Assembly: GCA_008501635.1 (NCBI GenBank)
Contig: QQUJ01000022.1
Coordinates: 62,001 to 126,000, forward strand
Source of the DNA: Pseudomonadota bacterium
GTDB taxonomy: Bacteria > Pseudomonadota > Gammaproteobacteria > QQUJ01
DNA length: 64,000 nucleotides
Direction: 5' to 3'
Shown here: positions 45,280 to 56,935 of the stretch, piece by piece
Layout: each line of letters starts with the position of its first letter
Position numbering within the stretch: position 1 is the first letter of the stretch
Translations under genes and position numbers: made by a program
Notes under the pieces: generated by a model
Seen by the model: only the letters and a program-made list of their open reading frames with translations
What the model was told of the DNA's origin: nothing
The model's database searches: none

Positions 45280-45903
45280 ATGATCGCCGCCGCCCTCATT
45301 GTCTTCGGCTATTTGTTGGGCTCCATCTCGAGCGCCATCATCGCCTGCCGTCTAATGGGTCTGCCGGACCCGCGCACCGAGGGTTCGCGCAATCCCGGCG
45401 CCACCAACGTGCTGCGCTTCGGCGGCAAGAAGGCGGGTGCGGTCAGCCTCGCCGGTGACATGCTCAAAGGCGTCATCCCGGTGGTGGTCGCTCATCTCGT
45501 GGGTGTCGAACCACTGATCGTCGGGCTCACCGCGCTGGCGGCGTTTCTTGGCCACCTCTACCCCGTCTTCTTCGGCTTCAAAGGCGGCAAAGGGGTTGCC
45601 ACCATGCTGGGTGCACTGCTCGGCATCCACTTCTGGGTGGGCCTGGCCACCTGCGGTGTCTGGCTATTCATGGCCTTCGTCGTGAAGGTCTCGTCTGCCG
45701 CGGCCCTGGTTGCCACGGCCAGCGCGCCGTTTTGGATGTGGTGGCTGACAGGCTCTGCGGAGTGGGTAGTGGTCACCGCGGCGATGACGGTAATGCTCTA
45801 CTGGCGGCATCGCAGCAACATCCGGAACCTGATAGAAGGCACGGAGGGCAAGATTCAAGGCCCCGATCAGGAACCTCCCGCTGACTCAGGGGGTACAAGC
45901 TGA
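45280..45903 (+). CDS. plsY: Glycerol-3-phosphate acyltransferase PlsY
   Basis: 207 residues, five membrane helices. Motif 1 [12 protein letters not shown], motif 2 [19 protein letters not shown] and motif 3 [15 protein letters not shown] match PlsY, which uses acyl-phosphate to make lysophosphatidate at the inner membrane. It overlaps the 3' end of the convergent tsaD by 37 bases. Confidence 0.96.
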   Translation: MIAAALIVFGYLLGSISSAIIACRLMGLPDPRTEGSRNPGATNVLRFGGKKAGAVSLAGDMLKGVIPVVVAHLVGVEPLIVGLTALAAFLGHLYPVFFGFKGGKGVATMLGALLGIHFWVGLATCGVWLFMAFVVKVSSAAALVATASAPFWMWWLTGSAEWVVVTAAMTVMLYWRHRSNIRNLIEGTEGKIQGPDQEPPADSGGTS

Positions 45904-46898
45904 TCCAGCGTCCAGCGTGGATCGGCGGAAAACCAGAGCGGTTCACGCTGTCCGGCCTGCAGACGAAGACATCCCGCGTAGGCGATCATCGCCCCGTTGT
46001 CGGTACAAAACTCCAGGCGCGGGAATGCAACCCGCGCGTTCTCCGCCTGCGCCATCCCCACCAGCCCCTTTCGCAACGCCTGATTGGCACCCACGCCACC
46101 GGCAACGATCAGGGTGCTCATGCCGGTCTCGCGTAACGCTCGACGACACTTGATCACCAGGGTTTCGACCACCGCATCCTGAAAGGCCCGGGCTATATCG
46201 GCCCTGGTCTGGGGATCATCACCGGAGCTCTGGATGGTGTTCAACGCAAAGGTTTTGAGCCCGCTAAAGCTGAATTCGAGCCCAGGTCGATTGATCATCG
46301 GGCGCGGGAAGGTGAAGCGCTGCGGATCACCCTGCTCTGCCAGTCGCGCCAGCGCCGGACCGCCCGGGTACCCCAGGCCCAAGAGCTTGGCCGTCTTATC
46401 GAAAGCCTCGCCAACGGCATCGTCAAGCGTATCGCCCAGTACCCGATAGCGCCCGACCCCGAGAACCTCTACCAGTTGGGAGTGTCCACCGGAAACTAGT
46501 AGCGCAATAAAGGGAAACCGGGGCGGGTTCTCCTCCAACATTGGCGCGAGCAGGTGTCCTTCCATGTGATGAACCCCGACTGCGGGGACTCCACAGGCCC
46601 ACGCGAGACTGCGCCCGATGGCACCCCCTACCAGTAAGGCGCCGACCAGACCCGGTCCCGCGGTATAGGCCACTCCGGCTATCTGTTCGGTCCGGCAACC
46701 TGCCGCGGCCAGAACCTGCCTCAACAAGGGCAATGTCTTGCGCACATGATCACGGCTGGCCAGCTCCGGGACCACCCCGCCATACTCGGCGTGCAGGGAC
46801 ACCTGGCTGTGCAATGCGTGAGCCAGAAGCCCCCGCTTCGAGTCATAGAGTGCGACACCCGTCTCGTCGCAGGAGGTTTCGATTCCGAGAACTAACAT
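45867..46898 (-). CDS. tsaD: tRNA threonylcarbamoyladenosine transferase TsaD
   Basis: 343 residues. [17 protein letters not shown], the metal-binding [33 protein letters not shown] and [17 protein letters not shown] are TsaD blocks. With TsaB/E/C it forms the t6A modification at position 37 of ANN-decoding tRNAs. Divergent from rpsU, the classical arrangement. Confidence 0.97.
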   Translation of the reverse strand: MLVLGIETSCDETGVALYDSKRGLLAHALHSQVSLHAEYGGVVPELASRDHVRKTLPLLRQVLAAAGCRTEQIAGVAYTAGPGLVGALLVGGAIGRSLAWACGVPAVGVHHMEGHLLAPMLEENPPRFPFIALLVSGGHSQLVEVLGVGRYRVLGDTLDDAVGEAFDKTAKLLGLGYPGGPALARLAEQGDPQRFTFPRPMINRPGLEFSFSGLKTFALNTIQSSGDDPQTRADIARAFQDAVVETLVIKCRRALRETGMSTLIVAGGVGANQALRKGLVGMAQAENARVAFPRLEFCTDNGAMIAYAGCLRLQAGQREPLWFSADPRWTLDQLVPPESAGGS

Positions 46899-47012
46899 TG
46901 GGCAGGCAAAATGGGTCGCATCTTTACAGTAGGTGGCTGAGGACAGTAGAATTCACGGTTCTTTGCACCCTGGCGGGTGCGTTGGCACCAATGGAAAAAG
47001 GTAATCATACGT

Positions 47013-47228
47013 ATGCCGAGTGTTCGCGTAAAAGAGAACGAACCCTTCGATGTCGCCCTGCGCCGCTTCAAGCGCGCCTGTGAAAAGGCCGGTACCCTCA
47101 CGGAAGTGCGTCGTCGCGAGTTCTACGAAAAGCCCACTGAGATCCGCAAGCGCAAAGCCGCCGCCGCGGTGAAACGCCACCAGAAGAAGCTGTTCAAGGA
47201 AGTGGCCCGCCGCGAGCGTCTTTACTAG
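47013..47228 (+). CDS. rpsU: 30S ribosomal protein S21
   Basis: 71 residues from ATG 47013: [20 protein letters not shown], the middle [20 protein letters not shown] and the basic end matching gammaproteobacterial S21. Needed for base pairing of the mRNA leader with 16S rRNA. First gene of the macromolecular synthesis operon. Confidence 0.97.
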   Translation: MPSVRVKENEPFDVALRRFKRACEKAGTLTEVRRREFYEKPTEIRKRKAAAAVKRHQKKLFKEVARRERLY

Positions 47229-47240
47229 CCTCCCGCACCC

Positions 47241-47693
47241 ATGAGCGAAGCGCTCAAACAGCGCGTTCAATCCGATATGAAGACCGCCCTCAAGGCCGGA
47301 GACAAGCGCCGGCTGGGGGTGATCCGCCTATTGATGGCGGCGATCAAACAACGCGAGGTTGACGAACGTATCGAGCTCGACGATGCCGACGTGCTGGCGG
47401 TGATCGATAAGATGGTCAAACAACGCCGCGACTCGATCACTCAGTACCAGGATGCCGGCCGCCAGGAACTCGCCGACCAGGAGCAGTACGAGATCGAGGT
47501 ACTTGGCGAGTACCTGCCAGAGGCCCTGGGCGAGGCGGAGATCGCGGCCCTCATCGAGACCGCCATTGCCCAATCCGGCGCTCTATCGATGCGCGACATG
47601 GGTAAGGTAATGGGGATTCTGAAACCTCAACTGCAAGGCCGGGCTGATGTCGGTGCCGTCAGCGCCGAGGTTAAAAAGCGACTGGCTGGCTAA
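47241..47693 (+). CDS. YqeY-like (GatB/YqeY domain) protein
   Basis: 150 residues. LKQRVQSDMKTALKAGDKRR, VIRLLMAAIKQREVDERIEL and the C-terminal DMGKVMGILKPQLQGRADVG match the GatB/YqeY tail domain, which resembles the tRNA-binding part of GatB. It follows rpsU by 12 bases; its exact role is unknown. A hairpin terminator follows. Confidence 0.94.
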   Translation: MSEALKQRVQSDMKTALKAGDKRRLGVIRLLMAAIKQREVDERIELDDADVLAVIDKMVKQRRDSITQYQDAGRQELADQEQYEIEVLGEYLPEALGEAEIAALIETAIAQSGALSMRDMGKVMGILKPQLQGRADVGAVSAEVKKRLAG

Positions 47694-47718
47694 CCGTATT
47701 CGCAGCCCCAACTGTAAG

Positions 47719-47746
47719 AAACCGCCGCTTGACAGGCGGTTTTTTG
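47719..47746 (+). terminator. Internal terminator between yqeY and dnaG
   Basis: ACCGCC, loop of eight, GGCGGT and six T residues; the hairpin lies 28 bases after the yqeY stop and about 55 before the dnaG start. Partial read-through here would lower dnaG expression relative to rpsU, like the T1 terminator of the E. coli rpsU-dnaG-rpoD operon. Confidence 0.8.
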
Positions 47747-47800
47747 TCTCCGGCACTCCCGGCGTTTCAGCGCCCGCTCGCATACCGTACCATTGCCGCT

Positions 47801-49624
47801 ATGGCCGGCCTGATCCCCAAATCGTTTATCCATGACCTGCTCCAGCGCGTCGATATCGTCGACGTGATCGACGCGCGCGTGCCCCTGAAAAAGGCCGGCC
47901 GCGATCACAAGGCCTGCTGCCCCTTCCACCAGGAAAAGACCGCGTCGTTCACCGTCAGTGCCGAGAAACAGTTCTACCATTGCTTCGGCTGCGGAGCGCA
48001 CGGCAACGCACTGGATTTCCTGATGGAATTCGACCGCCTGGGCTTCGTCGAGGCCGTGGAGGATCTGGCGCAAAGCGTCAATCTACCGGTACCCCGCGAA
48101 GAATCGGCTGCCATCCCACCTCCTCCCGAAAAGGGCCTCTATGAATTGCTCGATCAGGCCGCGGCCTACTACCGTCGCGCGCTGCGCGAGCACCCGGCCG
48201 CACCGGAAGCCGTTTCCTACCTCAAGGGGCGCGGGTTGACGGGCGATATTGCCGCCCGCTTCGAGATGGGTTTTGCGCCACCGGGTTGGGACAACCTCAT
48301 TCGCCAGCTGGGAACCGGCGCGACAGCGCGGGAGGCTCTGCTGAAGCTCGGCTTGGTAGTGCGCAACGACCAGGGCCGAGAGTATGACCGCTTCCGCAAC
48401 CGTGCCATGTTCCCGATTCGCGACCGCCGTGGTCGCATCGTGGGTTTCGGTGGGCGGGCACTGGATGACGATGGCCCCAAGTACATGAACTCACCGGAAA
48501 GCCCCGTATTTCACAAAGGCCGCGAGCTCTACGGGCTTTATGAAGCGCTGCAGCACAAGGGGCGGCCCGAGCACCTGTTGGTGGTCGAGGGGTATATGGA
48601 TGTGGTGGCGCTGACGCAGCACGGCATCGACGGTGCGGTCGGCACCCTTGGCACTGCAACCACTCGCGAGCACCTAGAGGCGCTATACCGATGCACCAGT
48701 CACCTGGTCTTTTGTTTCGACGGTGATCGCGCCGGTCGCCAAGCGGCTTGGCGGGCATTGGAGAACACCCTGCCTACGCTGCGTGATGGCCGCCAGGCCC
48801 ATTTTCTATTCCTTCCGGAGGGTGAAGACCCCGATAGCCTGGTGCGAAACGAGGGACAGACTGCCTTTCGCAAGCGATTGAGCGAGGCACTTGCGCTCTC
48901 AGAGTTCCTGTTTCGCACCCTGCAAGAGCAAACCAACGTCGCCACCCTTGATGGTCGCGCCCGTTTTGTGGATCTCGCGCGCCCGCTGCTCAATACCGTA
49001 CCCGGGGGAGCCCTGCATCAATTGCTGATCAATCAAACGGCACAAATCGCCGGTCTGCGGCCGGAACAACTGACAAAACTTCTCGACAACCCAACCTCGT
49101 CCGTCAAGCAGCCGGATTCATCCCACCGCAAGGGCTCGTCGACACCTTCAGCGGTAAGGTCCGCGATTAGCGCCCTGTTGCATCGTCCCAGCCTGGGCGA
49201 GCGTGTGGTTAACCCTCCAAGCTGGCAAGAATTGCAGTTGCCAGGCGTGAAATTGCTCGCCGATCTGCTTGAATTAACCAAAGTTCAACCACATATAACA
49301 ACAGGCGGCATCCTGGAGCATTGGCGGGGCAGTGAAGAGGGGAAGCATCTCGCCAAACTGGCGAGCAGCGAGCCTCACCTCGACAATAGCGGGCTCGAAA
49401 AGGAGTTCCTCGATGCATTGGAACGCTTGAACGAACTTGTACGCCGAGAGTCCGATATCTCGACACGAGCCTTTAGTCCATCGGAACTTAGCGATTCGCA
49501 AAAGCATGGCTTACGACGGCAATTTCGTGTGCGGGCGCTCAAGGACAAACTGAAGGCAAGATCGATTTCCGATGAAGAATTTGAGGAACTGCATAAACTG
49601 CTGGCCGAAGAAGCCGATAGTTAG
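47801..49624 (+). CDS. dnaG: DNA primase
   Basis: 607 residues from ATG 47801. Zinc finger CCPFHQEKTASFTVS...YHCFGCGAHGN (CHC2), RNA polymerase domain with TOPRIM LVVEGYMDVVALTQHGIDGA and DGDRAGRQAAWR, and a C-terminal DnaB-binding helical domain. It makes primers for replication. Upstream in-frame ATG at 47729 lies within the terminator region and is not used. Confidence 0.97.
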   Translation: MAGLIPKSFIHDLLQRVDIVDVIDARVPLKKAGRDHKACCPFHQEKTASFTVSAEKQFYHCFGCGAHGNALDFLMEFDRLGFVEAVEDLAQSVNLPVPREESAAIPPPPEKGLYELLDQAAAYYRRALREHPAAPEAVSYLKGRGLTGDIAARFEMGFAPPGWDNLIRQLGTGATAREALLKLGLVVRNDQGREYDRFRNRAMFPIRDRRGRIVGFGGRALDDDGPKYMNSPESPVFHKGRELYGLYEALQHKGRPEHLLVVEGYMDVVALTQHGIDGAVGTLGTATTREHLEALYRCTSHLVFCFDGDRAGRQAAWRALENTLPTLRDGRQAHFLFLPEGEDPDSLVRNEGQTAFRKRLSEALALSEFLFRTLQEQTNVATLDGRARFVDLARPLLNTVPGGALHQLLINQTAQIAGLRPEQLTKLLDNPTSSVKQPDSSHRKGSSTPSAVRSAISALLHRPSLGERVVNPPSWQELQLPGVKLLADLLELTKVQPHITTGGILEHWRGSEEGKHLAKLASSEPHLDNSGLEKEFLDALERLNELVRRESDISTRAFSPSELSDSQKHGLRRQFRVRALKDKLKARSISDEEFEELHKLLAEEADS

Positions 49625-49733
49625 TCAACCTGAATCCGCCAGATCATCCCGTGCTAGACCGGATACCGGTATTTTTGGTATTCTGGCAAATTCGTTTCGT
49701 TCACCGTAATCGTACGCCCGGCATAAAGACCGC

Positions 49734-51608
<1,875 letters not shown>

Positions 51609-51646
51609 GATCGACCCATCCCAGGTTGTCAGCGATTTACAGCGCA

Positions 51647-51723
<77 letters not shown>

Positions 51724-51819
51724 TACCCCCTCGCTCCGGTTTGGCGCGGAATGCCGTTACAGACTGCAACGCCAACTCCGACGATGCACCGCCTGATATT
51801 GCCCGCTAGCGCGTTCGGT

Positions 51820-52383
51820 TCAGAAAATCAGTTTGAGCCCGACGTACATACCCTTTTCCACATCGACGTCGCTGCGACGGTCCAGCTCCACCTCGATGGC
51901 CCGATAGCCGACGAATACGTGTGCATTGCGGGTCAGTTCGTATTCACCCTGCACTGACCAGTCACTGTAACCCTCGCTGTCAAGAAACGCGGTTATTTCG
52001 GGGGCGAAATAGCCCTGTGCCGTAATGGCGAAGCGATTGGCCTCGGGGAAGATGTAGCGAATCCGCGCACCCAGGCCGATGGCCAGCAGATCCTCACCAC
52101 CGGCATCACCCACGACCAGACTGACACCGGCTCCCGCGTGCAAGCCCGAACCGGCCGCGGCGGCATCACCGAACACGGAGAGCTGGGCCCCTCCCAACCA
52201 ATCGTTATCATCGTTATAGGTGATGCTGAAGGCAAGGTCGGCGTTGTTCAAACCCAAGCCCGTATAGGTGGTTTGGAACTCGAAGCGAGCTGCGTCATTG
52301 CTCAGAGCCACGCCGAGGGAGTTCGCCTGGGCAACCGCCGGTCCAATCAGCATTCCAGCTACACACACCGCTCGTAAAATCAT
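51820..52383 (-). CDS. YfaZ-family outer-membrane protein
   Basis: 187 residues with a signal peptide (MILRAVCVAGMLIGPAVAQA). The rest is alternating strands with aromatic edges typical of a small outer-membrane barrel: FEFQTTYTGLGLNNADLAFS, LLAIGLGARIRYIFPEANRF, and the end GMYVGLKLIF with a C-terminal Phe. Similar to YfaZ of enterobacteria, function unknown. The ATG is near the divergent RND adaptor. Confidence 0.8.
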   Translation of the reverse strand: MILRAVCVAGMLIGPAVAQANSLGVALSNDAARFEFQTTYTGLGLNNADLAFSITYNDDNDWLGGAQLSVFGDAAAAGSGLHAGAGVSLVVGDAGGEDLLAIGLGARIRYIFPEANRFAITAQGYFAPEITAFLDSEGYSDWSVQGEYELTRNAHVFVGYRAIEVELDRRSDVDVEKGMYVGLKLIF

Positions 52384-52559
52384 TGATCGAGAGTCCTTCT
52401 ATAAGGAAGAATATTCTGACGACCACCACTGTCGCCGACGTAAGCTTTGGCATATTGTACTTTAGCGCTGCGACGACTTCAGGACGGTGGCCGTTTTTAA
52501 TTACTCAAAACCCACCTCAGAACATTGCGATCTTCACCAACCCGGAGTGATCTCCCTTC

Positions 52560-53687
52560 ATGGCTATAGCCCAAACTGCGCTTCGATACTGCCTAGGCAT
52601 CGCTATCTGCCTGGGCGCGGGCGCAACATTGTCCGCTTGCTCCCCTCCCGCGGAAAACGGCAAAACCACCGCCAAGTCAGTGCGGCCGCCGCATCTCGTC
52701 GCTACAGCGCCGGTACTGCGTGGCGCAGGGCGCTACACCACGGTGCGCACAGGCACGCTGCGGGCGCGACGCACGGTACGCATCTTCAACCAGGAGGAGG
52801 GCCGTATTACCCAGGTCACTTCCTTCGAGGGTGATACAGTGCCTGTCGGCGCCCCCCTGATCCTGATGGACGACGCGTTGCTCAGGGCTCAGCTCGATAA
52901 GGCCGCCGCCACCCGGCGTCAAGCCGAGCAGGAGATTCGTCGCTTGCGGGAACTGGAACGGCGCAATCTGGCAACCGACGAGGGACTGACGCGCGCCAGC
53001 ACAACGCTGGAGGTCGCGCAGGCCGAGGAGGTCCTGCTGCGCACGCGCATCGGCTATACGCGCATACTGGCCCCCTTCGAAGGCGTCGTCACCGAGCGCC
53101 TGGTCGAACCTGGCGACGTCGTACCGCGCTACAGTCATCTCGCTACTCTGAGCGACCCTTCATCCCTGGTCACCGACGTCCCGGTATCTGAGCTGCTGAT
53201 CCCGTATCTCAAGGAGGGTGATGCGGTTGAGGTACGCATCGATGCCCTCGCAGATGTCGGTAATTCCGGGCGCATTCAACGTATCTACCCCAACATCGAC
53301 CCCAAGACCCGCACCGGTACGGTAGAAATCGCCCTGGACCCGGTGCCTGCGGGCGCCCGTCCCGGGCAACTGTGTCGTGTCACGCTGACCCTCCCCGCCA
53401 TCGAACGCAAACTGATCCCCTTCGCCGCGGTGCGCCACGATGCCGCGGGCGAATACGTCTACGTGCTGGGGGACAACGAAAAGGTGAAACGTCAGCCGGT
53501 GCGCAGCGGTCTGATCTTTGGTGATCAGATCGCGGTCCTGGACGGGCTCAGCGAAGGGGAGCAGATCGTTGTAAAGGGATTCCTGGGGTTGAGCGATGGA
53601 AAATCGGTAAAGCGTGTCACCGAACCAACCCCGGGTGCCAAGCAACCCCAACCCGACAAGAGCATGGAGCAGGCAAGTGGCCAATAG
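52560..53687 (+). CDS. RND efflux periplasmic adaptor subunit
   Basis: 375 residues with a lipoprotein signal peptide (LGAGATLSAC). Membrane fusion protein plan: barrel-sandwich hybrid and lipoyl-like part (RITQVTSFEGDTVPVGAPLI, YTRILAPFEGVVTERLVEPG), a helical hairpin shorter than usual, a beta-barrel (VPVSELLIPYLKEGDAVEVR) and a membrane-proximal domain. It links the inner-membrane pump to the outer-membrane channel. The C-terminal end overlaps the pump gene. Confidence 0.93.
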   Translation: MAIAQTALRYCLGIAICLGAGATLSACSPPAENGKTTAKSVRPPHLVATAPVLRGAGRYTTVRTGTLRARRTVRIFNQEEGRITQVTSFEGDTVPVGAPLILMDDALLRAQLDKAAATRRQAEQEIRRLRELERRNLATDEGLTRASTTLEVAQAEEVLLRTRIGYTRILAPFEGVVTERLVEPGDVVPRYSHLATLSDPSSLVTDVPVSELLIPYLKEGDAVEVRIDALADVGNSGRIQRIYPNIDPKTRTGTVEIALDPVPAGARPGQLCRVTLTLPAIERKLIPFAAVRHDAAGEYVYVLGDNEKVKRQPVRSGLIFGDQIAVLDGLSEGEQIVVKGFLGLSDGKSVKRVTEPTPGAKQPQPDKSMEQASGQ

Positions 53688-56600
53688 GCAACATCTGCAA
53701 TCCCTGGGTGGCGGTCTGGCTGCGTGGTCGATCCGTCATCCCGTGGGGGTGACCATGATCGCGCTGGCCCTGGTGGTGCTGGGCGCGGTGTCGCTGCAGC
53801 GATTGACCGTCGATCTGCTGCCGAAAATCATCTACCCCAGCATCGGGGTGCGCATCATCGATCCCGGCGTTCCGGCCACCATCATGGAGGATGTCATCAC
53901 CCGCCAGCTGGAGGAGCAGCTCGCGATCACCGAAGACGCGATTTCCGTGGAATCGACAACCACCGAGGGGCGCAGCGCCCTGGAGCTCAACTTCCCCTAC
54001 GGCACCGACATCGACACGGCGCTGCGCGATGCCAGCTCACGCCTCGATCGCGCCAAGCGCTTTCTGCCCGATACCATCGAACCTCCTGTCGTCTTCAAGC
54101 GCGATCCCTCGCAGATTCCTGCCATCGAGTACGTGGTGCGCTCGCCGTTGCGCGATCCCGTGGAACTCTCCACCTGGGTCGACGATGTATTCGCGAAATG
54201 GTTTCTCAATCTGCCAGGCGTCGCCGCCATCGAGGTCGGCGGGGGCATTGAACGCGAGATCCAGGTGCTGCCAGACATCAAGCGCCTTGCCGCCCTGGGA
54301 CTGGACTACGACGACCTGATCAACGCCCTGCGCCAGGGCAACCTCGACGAGGCTGCCGGACGGCTCGATATGCAGCGCCAGACCTTCCCCGGACGCACCC
54401 GCGGCCGTTTCACCAGTCTTGAGCAGATCGCCCAGCTACCGATACAACTGGCCGATGGCGGTGTGATCCGTCTGGAGGATGTGGCCTCCGTGGTTGACAG
54501 CCACGAACAGCAACGCCTCTACATCCGGGTCAATGGCGTGCAGGGCATCAAATTATCCGTTCAAAAGCAGCCCACCGCCAACACGGTGACCGTAGTCGAC
54601 GCTGTAGAGGCACGGCTCGCCTGGCTCCGCGAGCAGCGCGTGATACCGGACGATGTCGAGGTCTACAAAGTCGAGGACGAATCCCTGTTCATCCGCAACG
54701 CCCTGAATAATGCCTGGGGCGCAGCGCTCGCCGGCGGATTTCTGGCGATGGTAGTCGTCTATCTGTTTCTCGGAAATCTGCGCCGCACGCTGATTATCGG
54801 TTCGGCGATCCCCATCGCCCTGATGGTGACCTTCTCGTGCATGGCCTTGGGCGATTTGACTCTCAACGTCATGACCCTGGGGGGACTGGCTGTGGGTGTC
54901 GGCATGCTTGTCGACAGCACCATCGTCATGCTGGAGAACATCGTGCGCCACCAGCGCCAACCGGATTTTGACGCCGATGCCGCCACTGCGGCAGCCGCAG
55001 AGGTCAATAGCCCTATCGTCGCCTCGACCAGCACCAACCTCGCGGCCATTCTGCCGTTTCTCTTCGTCGGCGGTCTGGTGGGACTGCTGTTTCGCGAACT
55101 GATATTCACCATCTCGGCGGCGATCTTCGCCTCGATGGTGGTGGCACTCACCCTGGTGCCCGCCTGGGCTGCGCGGGTTTCTGACAACGAGCAAGGCCGT
55201 GTGCGCAGGACGATCGATGCGGGCATGCGTGGGCTGGAGAGGGGTTACGGTCACCTGGTGGACGCCCTGCTCAACCACGGCTGGTTGCGCTGGGGGGTGG
55301 TGGCGCTGTTCGTCGCTGGCTTGGTATCTGCGTTGCCGGCATTCAAAGCGGACAAGCAGATTTTTCTGCCCAACCTTGACGATGGACGCATCTATATTCG
55401 CATCGTGGCCGATCCCGGCGTTTCGCTGGAAGAGCTCGATCGCAGCGTGGCACGTATTGAACGATTGATCGAAGCGCGGCCGGAGACCGTTTCGGTTTTC
55501 ACCATCAGCGGTGGCAACGTCTTCGGCCGCTCCCAGTACGAATCCCCCAACCGGGCCTCGTTGAAGATCCAGCTCGTACCGCGTAGCGAGCGTGCCCTGG
55601 GAACCGAGGCGTGGATACAGGAGATGCGCCGTGTGATCGCCAGGGAGCGACTGGCCGGGGTCAGCGTGCGCATCGCCAACCGCGGTATCCGCGGTATTCG
55701 CATCGGTCGCGGCGAGGAACAGATCAGCCTGCGCATTCAGGGGCCCGAACTGGCGGTGCTGCGCCAATTGGGTGAACGTGTCGCCGAGGCGTTGCGTGTC
55801 ATCCCCGGCCTGACCAACGTTGAGCACAGCGGAGAAGAGGTAACCCAGGAGATCACCATAACGCCGGACCGGGATCGTCTTGCGGTGCTGCGCCTGGACC
55901 AGGAGGCGTTGGGGCAGGCGTTGCGCATCGCACTCAGCGGATTGGCAGTCACCGATTACCTGGATGGCGATCGCAGTTTCACCATCCGCCTGCAGCTGCC
56001 CGCAGCGGCCACCCGCAATCCGCGGGATCTCGAGTCGCTGCTGCTGTTCCCCGGAGAGGCCAGCCGTCCGGCTGTACACCTTGGGGATGTCGCCAGTGTC
56101 AGCGTACATGCGGCATCCGCGGAAATCCGCCGCGACAATCAACGCCGCATCACGGAAATCGGCGCAGGACTCGAAGAAGGGACAACGTTGGGCAACGTTC
56201 GACCCGCCATCGAGGCTGCGCTGGAGGGAGTTCCCTTTCCCGACGGCTACACGTTGTACGATGCGGGCGCCGCCGAGGCCCTGCAGGAAGGACGGCGCAT
56301 GACCGGAATTCTGCTCCCTCTGGCGCTGTTTCTGGTTTTTGTGGTGATGGCGGTGCAGTACGAATCGCTGCGCAACCCCCTGGTGATACTCGTGGGTGTG
56401 CCCTTCGCCGCCATTGGCGTCGCGTTGGGGCTCACCCTCACCAAGGTACCCCTCTCCATGCCGGTCTGGTTGGGGATGATCATGCTCGCCGGCATTGTGG
56501 TGAACAACGCCATCGTTCTGGTTGAGTACATCGATCTCGTACGCGCCCGTGGCCACACCCTGACCGAATCGATTATCGAAGCCGCGCGTCTGCGGTTGCG

Positions 56601-56844
56601 CCCTATCCTGATGACCACACTGACCACCGTGATGGGCATGCTGCCGCTTGCCTTAGGGTTGGGCGAAGGCGCCGAGTTGCTCCAGCCACTCGCTGTGACG
56701 ATCGTTTCAGGACTGAGTTTCTCTCTGCTCGTGTCCCTGCTGTTCATTCCGGTGTGCTACTCCCTGTTTCACAAGTACTCGAAGGATTACACCCGACAAA
56801 TCAATAATTTAAAAAATACTGCATTTACAGAACAGAATAATTGA
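53677..56844 (+). CDS. RND efflux pump inner-membrane subunit
   Basis: 1055 residues from a GTG at 53677 that overlaps the adaptor stop by 11 bases (a start at 53614 would overlap much more). Twelve membrane helices in two halves; helix 4 GGLAVGVGMLVDSTIVMLEN carries a single conserved Asp where AcrB has two. The porter region contains the usual two large periplasmic loops. HAE-type efflux pump driven by the proton gradient. Its substrate is not clear. No outer-membrane channel gene follows. Confidence 0.93.
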   Translation: MANRQHLQSLGGGLAAWSIRHPVGVTMIALALVVLGAVSLQRLTVDLLPKIIYPSIGVRIIDPGVPATIMEDVITRQLEEQLAITEDAISVESTTTEGRSALELNFPYGTDIDTALRDASSRLDRAKRFLPDTIEPPVVFKRDPSQIPAIEYVVRSPLRDPVELSTWVDDVFAKWFLNLPGVAAIEVGGGIEREIQVLPDIKRLAALGLDYDDLINALRQGNLDEAAGRLDMQRQTFPGRTRGRFTSLEQIAQLPIQLADGGVIRLEDVASVVDSHEQQRLYIRVNGVQGIKLSVQKQPTANTVTVVDAVEARLAWLREQRVIPDDVEVYKVEDESLFIRNALNNAWGAALAGGFLAMVVVYLFLGNLRRTLIIGSAIPIALMVTFSCMALGDLTLNVMTLGGLAVGVGMLVDSTIVMLENIVRHQRQPDFDADAATAAAAEVNSPIVASTSTNLAAILPFLFVGGLVGLLFRELIFTISAAIFASMVVALTLVPAWAARVSDNEQGRVRRTIDAGMRGLERGYGHLVDALLNHGWLRWGVVALFVAGLVSALPAFKADKQIFLPNLDDGRIYIRIVADPGVSLEELDRSVARIERLIEARPETVSVFTISGGNVFGRSQYESPNRASLKIQLVPRSERALGTEAWIQEMRRVIARERLAGVSVRIANRGIRGIRIGRGEEQISLRIQGPELAVLRQLGERVAEALRVIPGLTNVEHSGEEVTQEITITPDRDRLAVLRLDQEALGQALRIALSGLAVTDYLDGDRSFTIRLQLPAAATRNPRDLESLLLFPGEASRPAVHLGDVASVSVHAASAEIRRDNQRRITEIGAGLEEGTTLGNVRPAIEAALEGVPFPDGYTLYDAGAAEALQEGRRMTGILLPLALFLVFVVMAVQYESLRNPLVILVGVPFAAIGVALGLTLTKVPLSMPVWLGMIMLAGIVVNNAIVLVEYIDLVRARGHTLTESIIEAARLRLRPILMTTLTTVMGMLPLALGLGEGAELLQPLAVTIVSGLSFSLLVSLLFIPVCYSLFHKYSKDYTRQINNLKNTAFTEQNN

Positions 56845-56935
56845 TTAATACTCTCCGGGAGATCAACCGAATAAGAATGGCGTGCCCTGAAAGTAGCCCT
56901 GGCCCGCAGACTCAAGCGCAGGTTTTGGATAGAAG

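Noticed and set aside
46046-46153. Short frames inside tsaD on the plus strand
   Set aside because: Shadows of tsaD with no own start signal.
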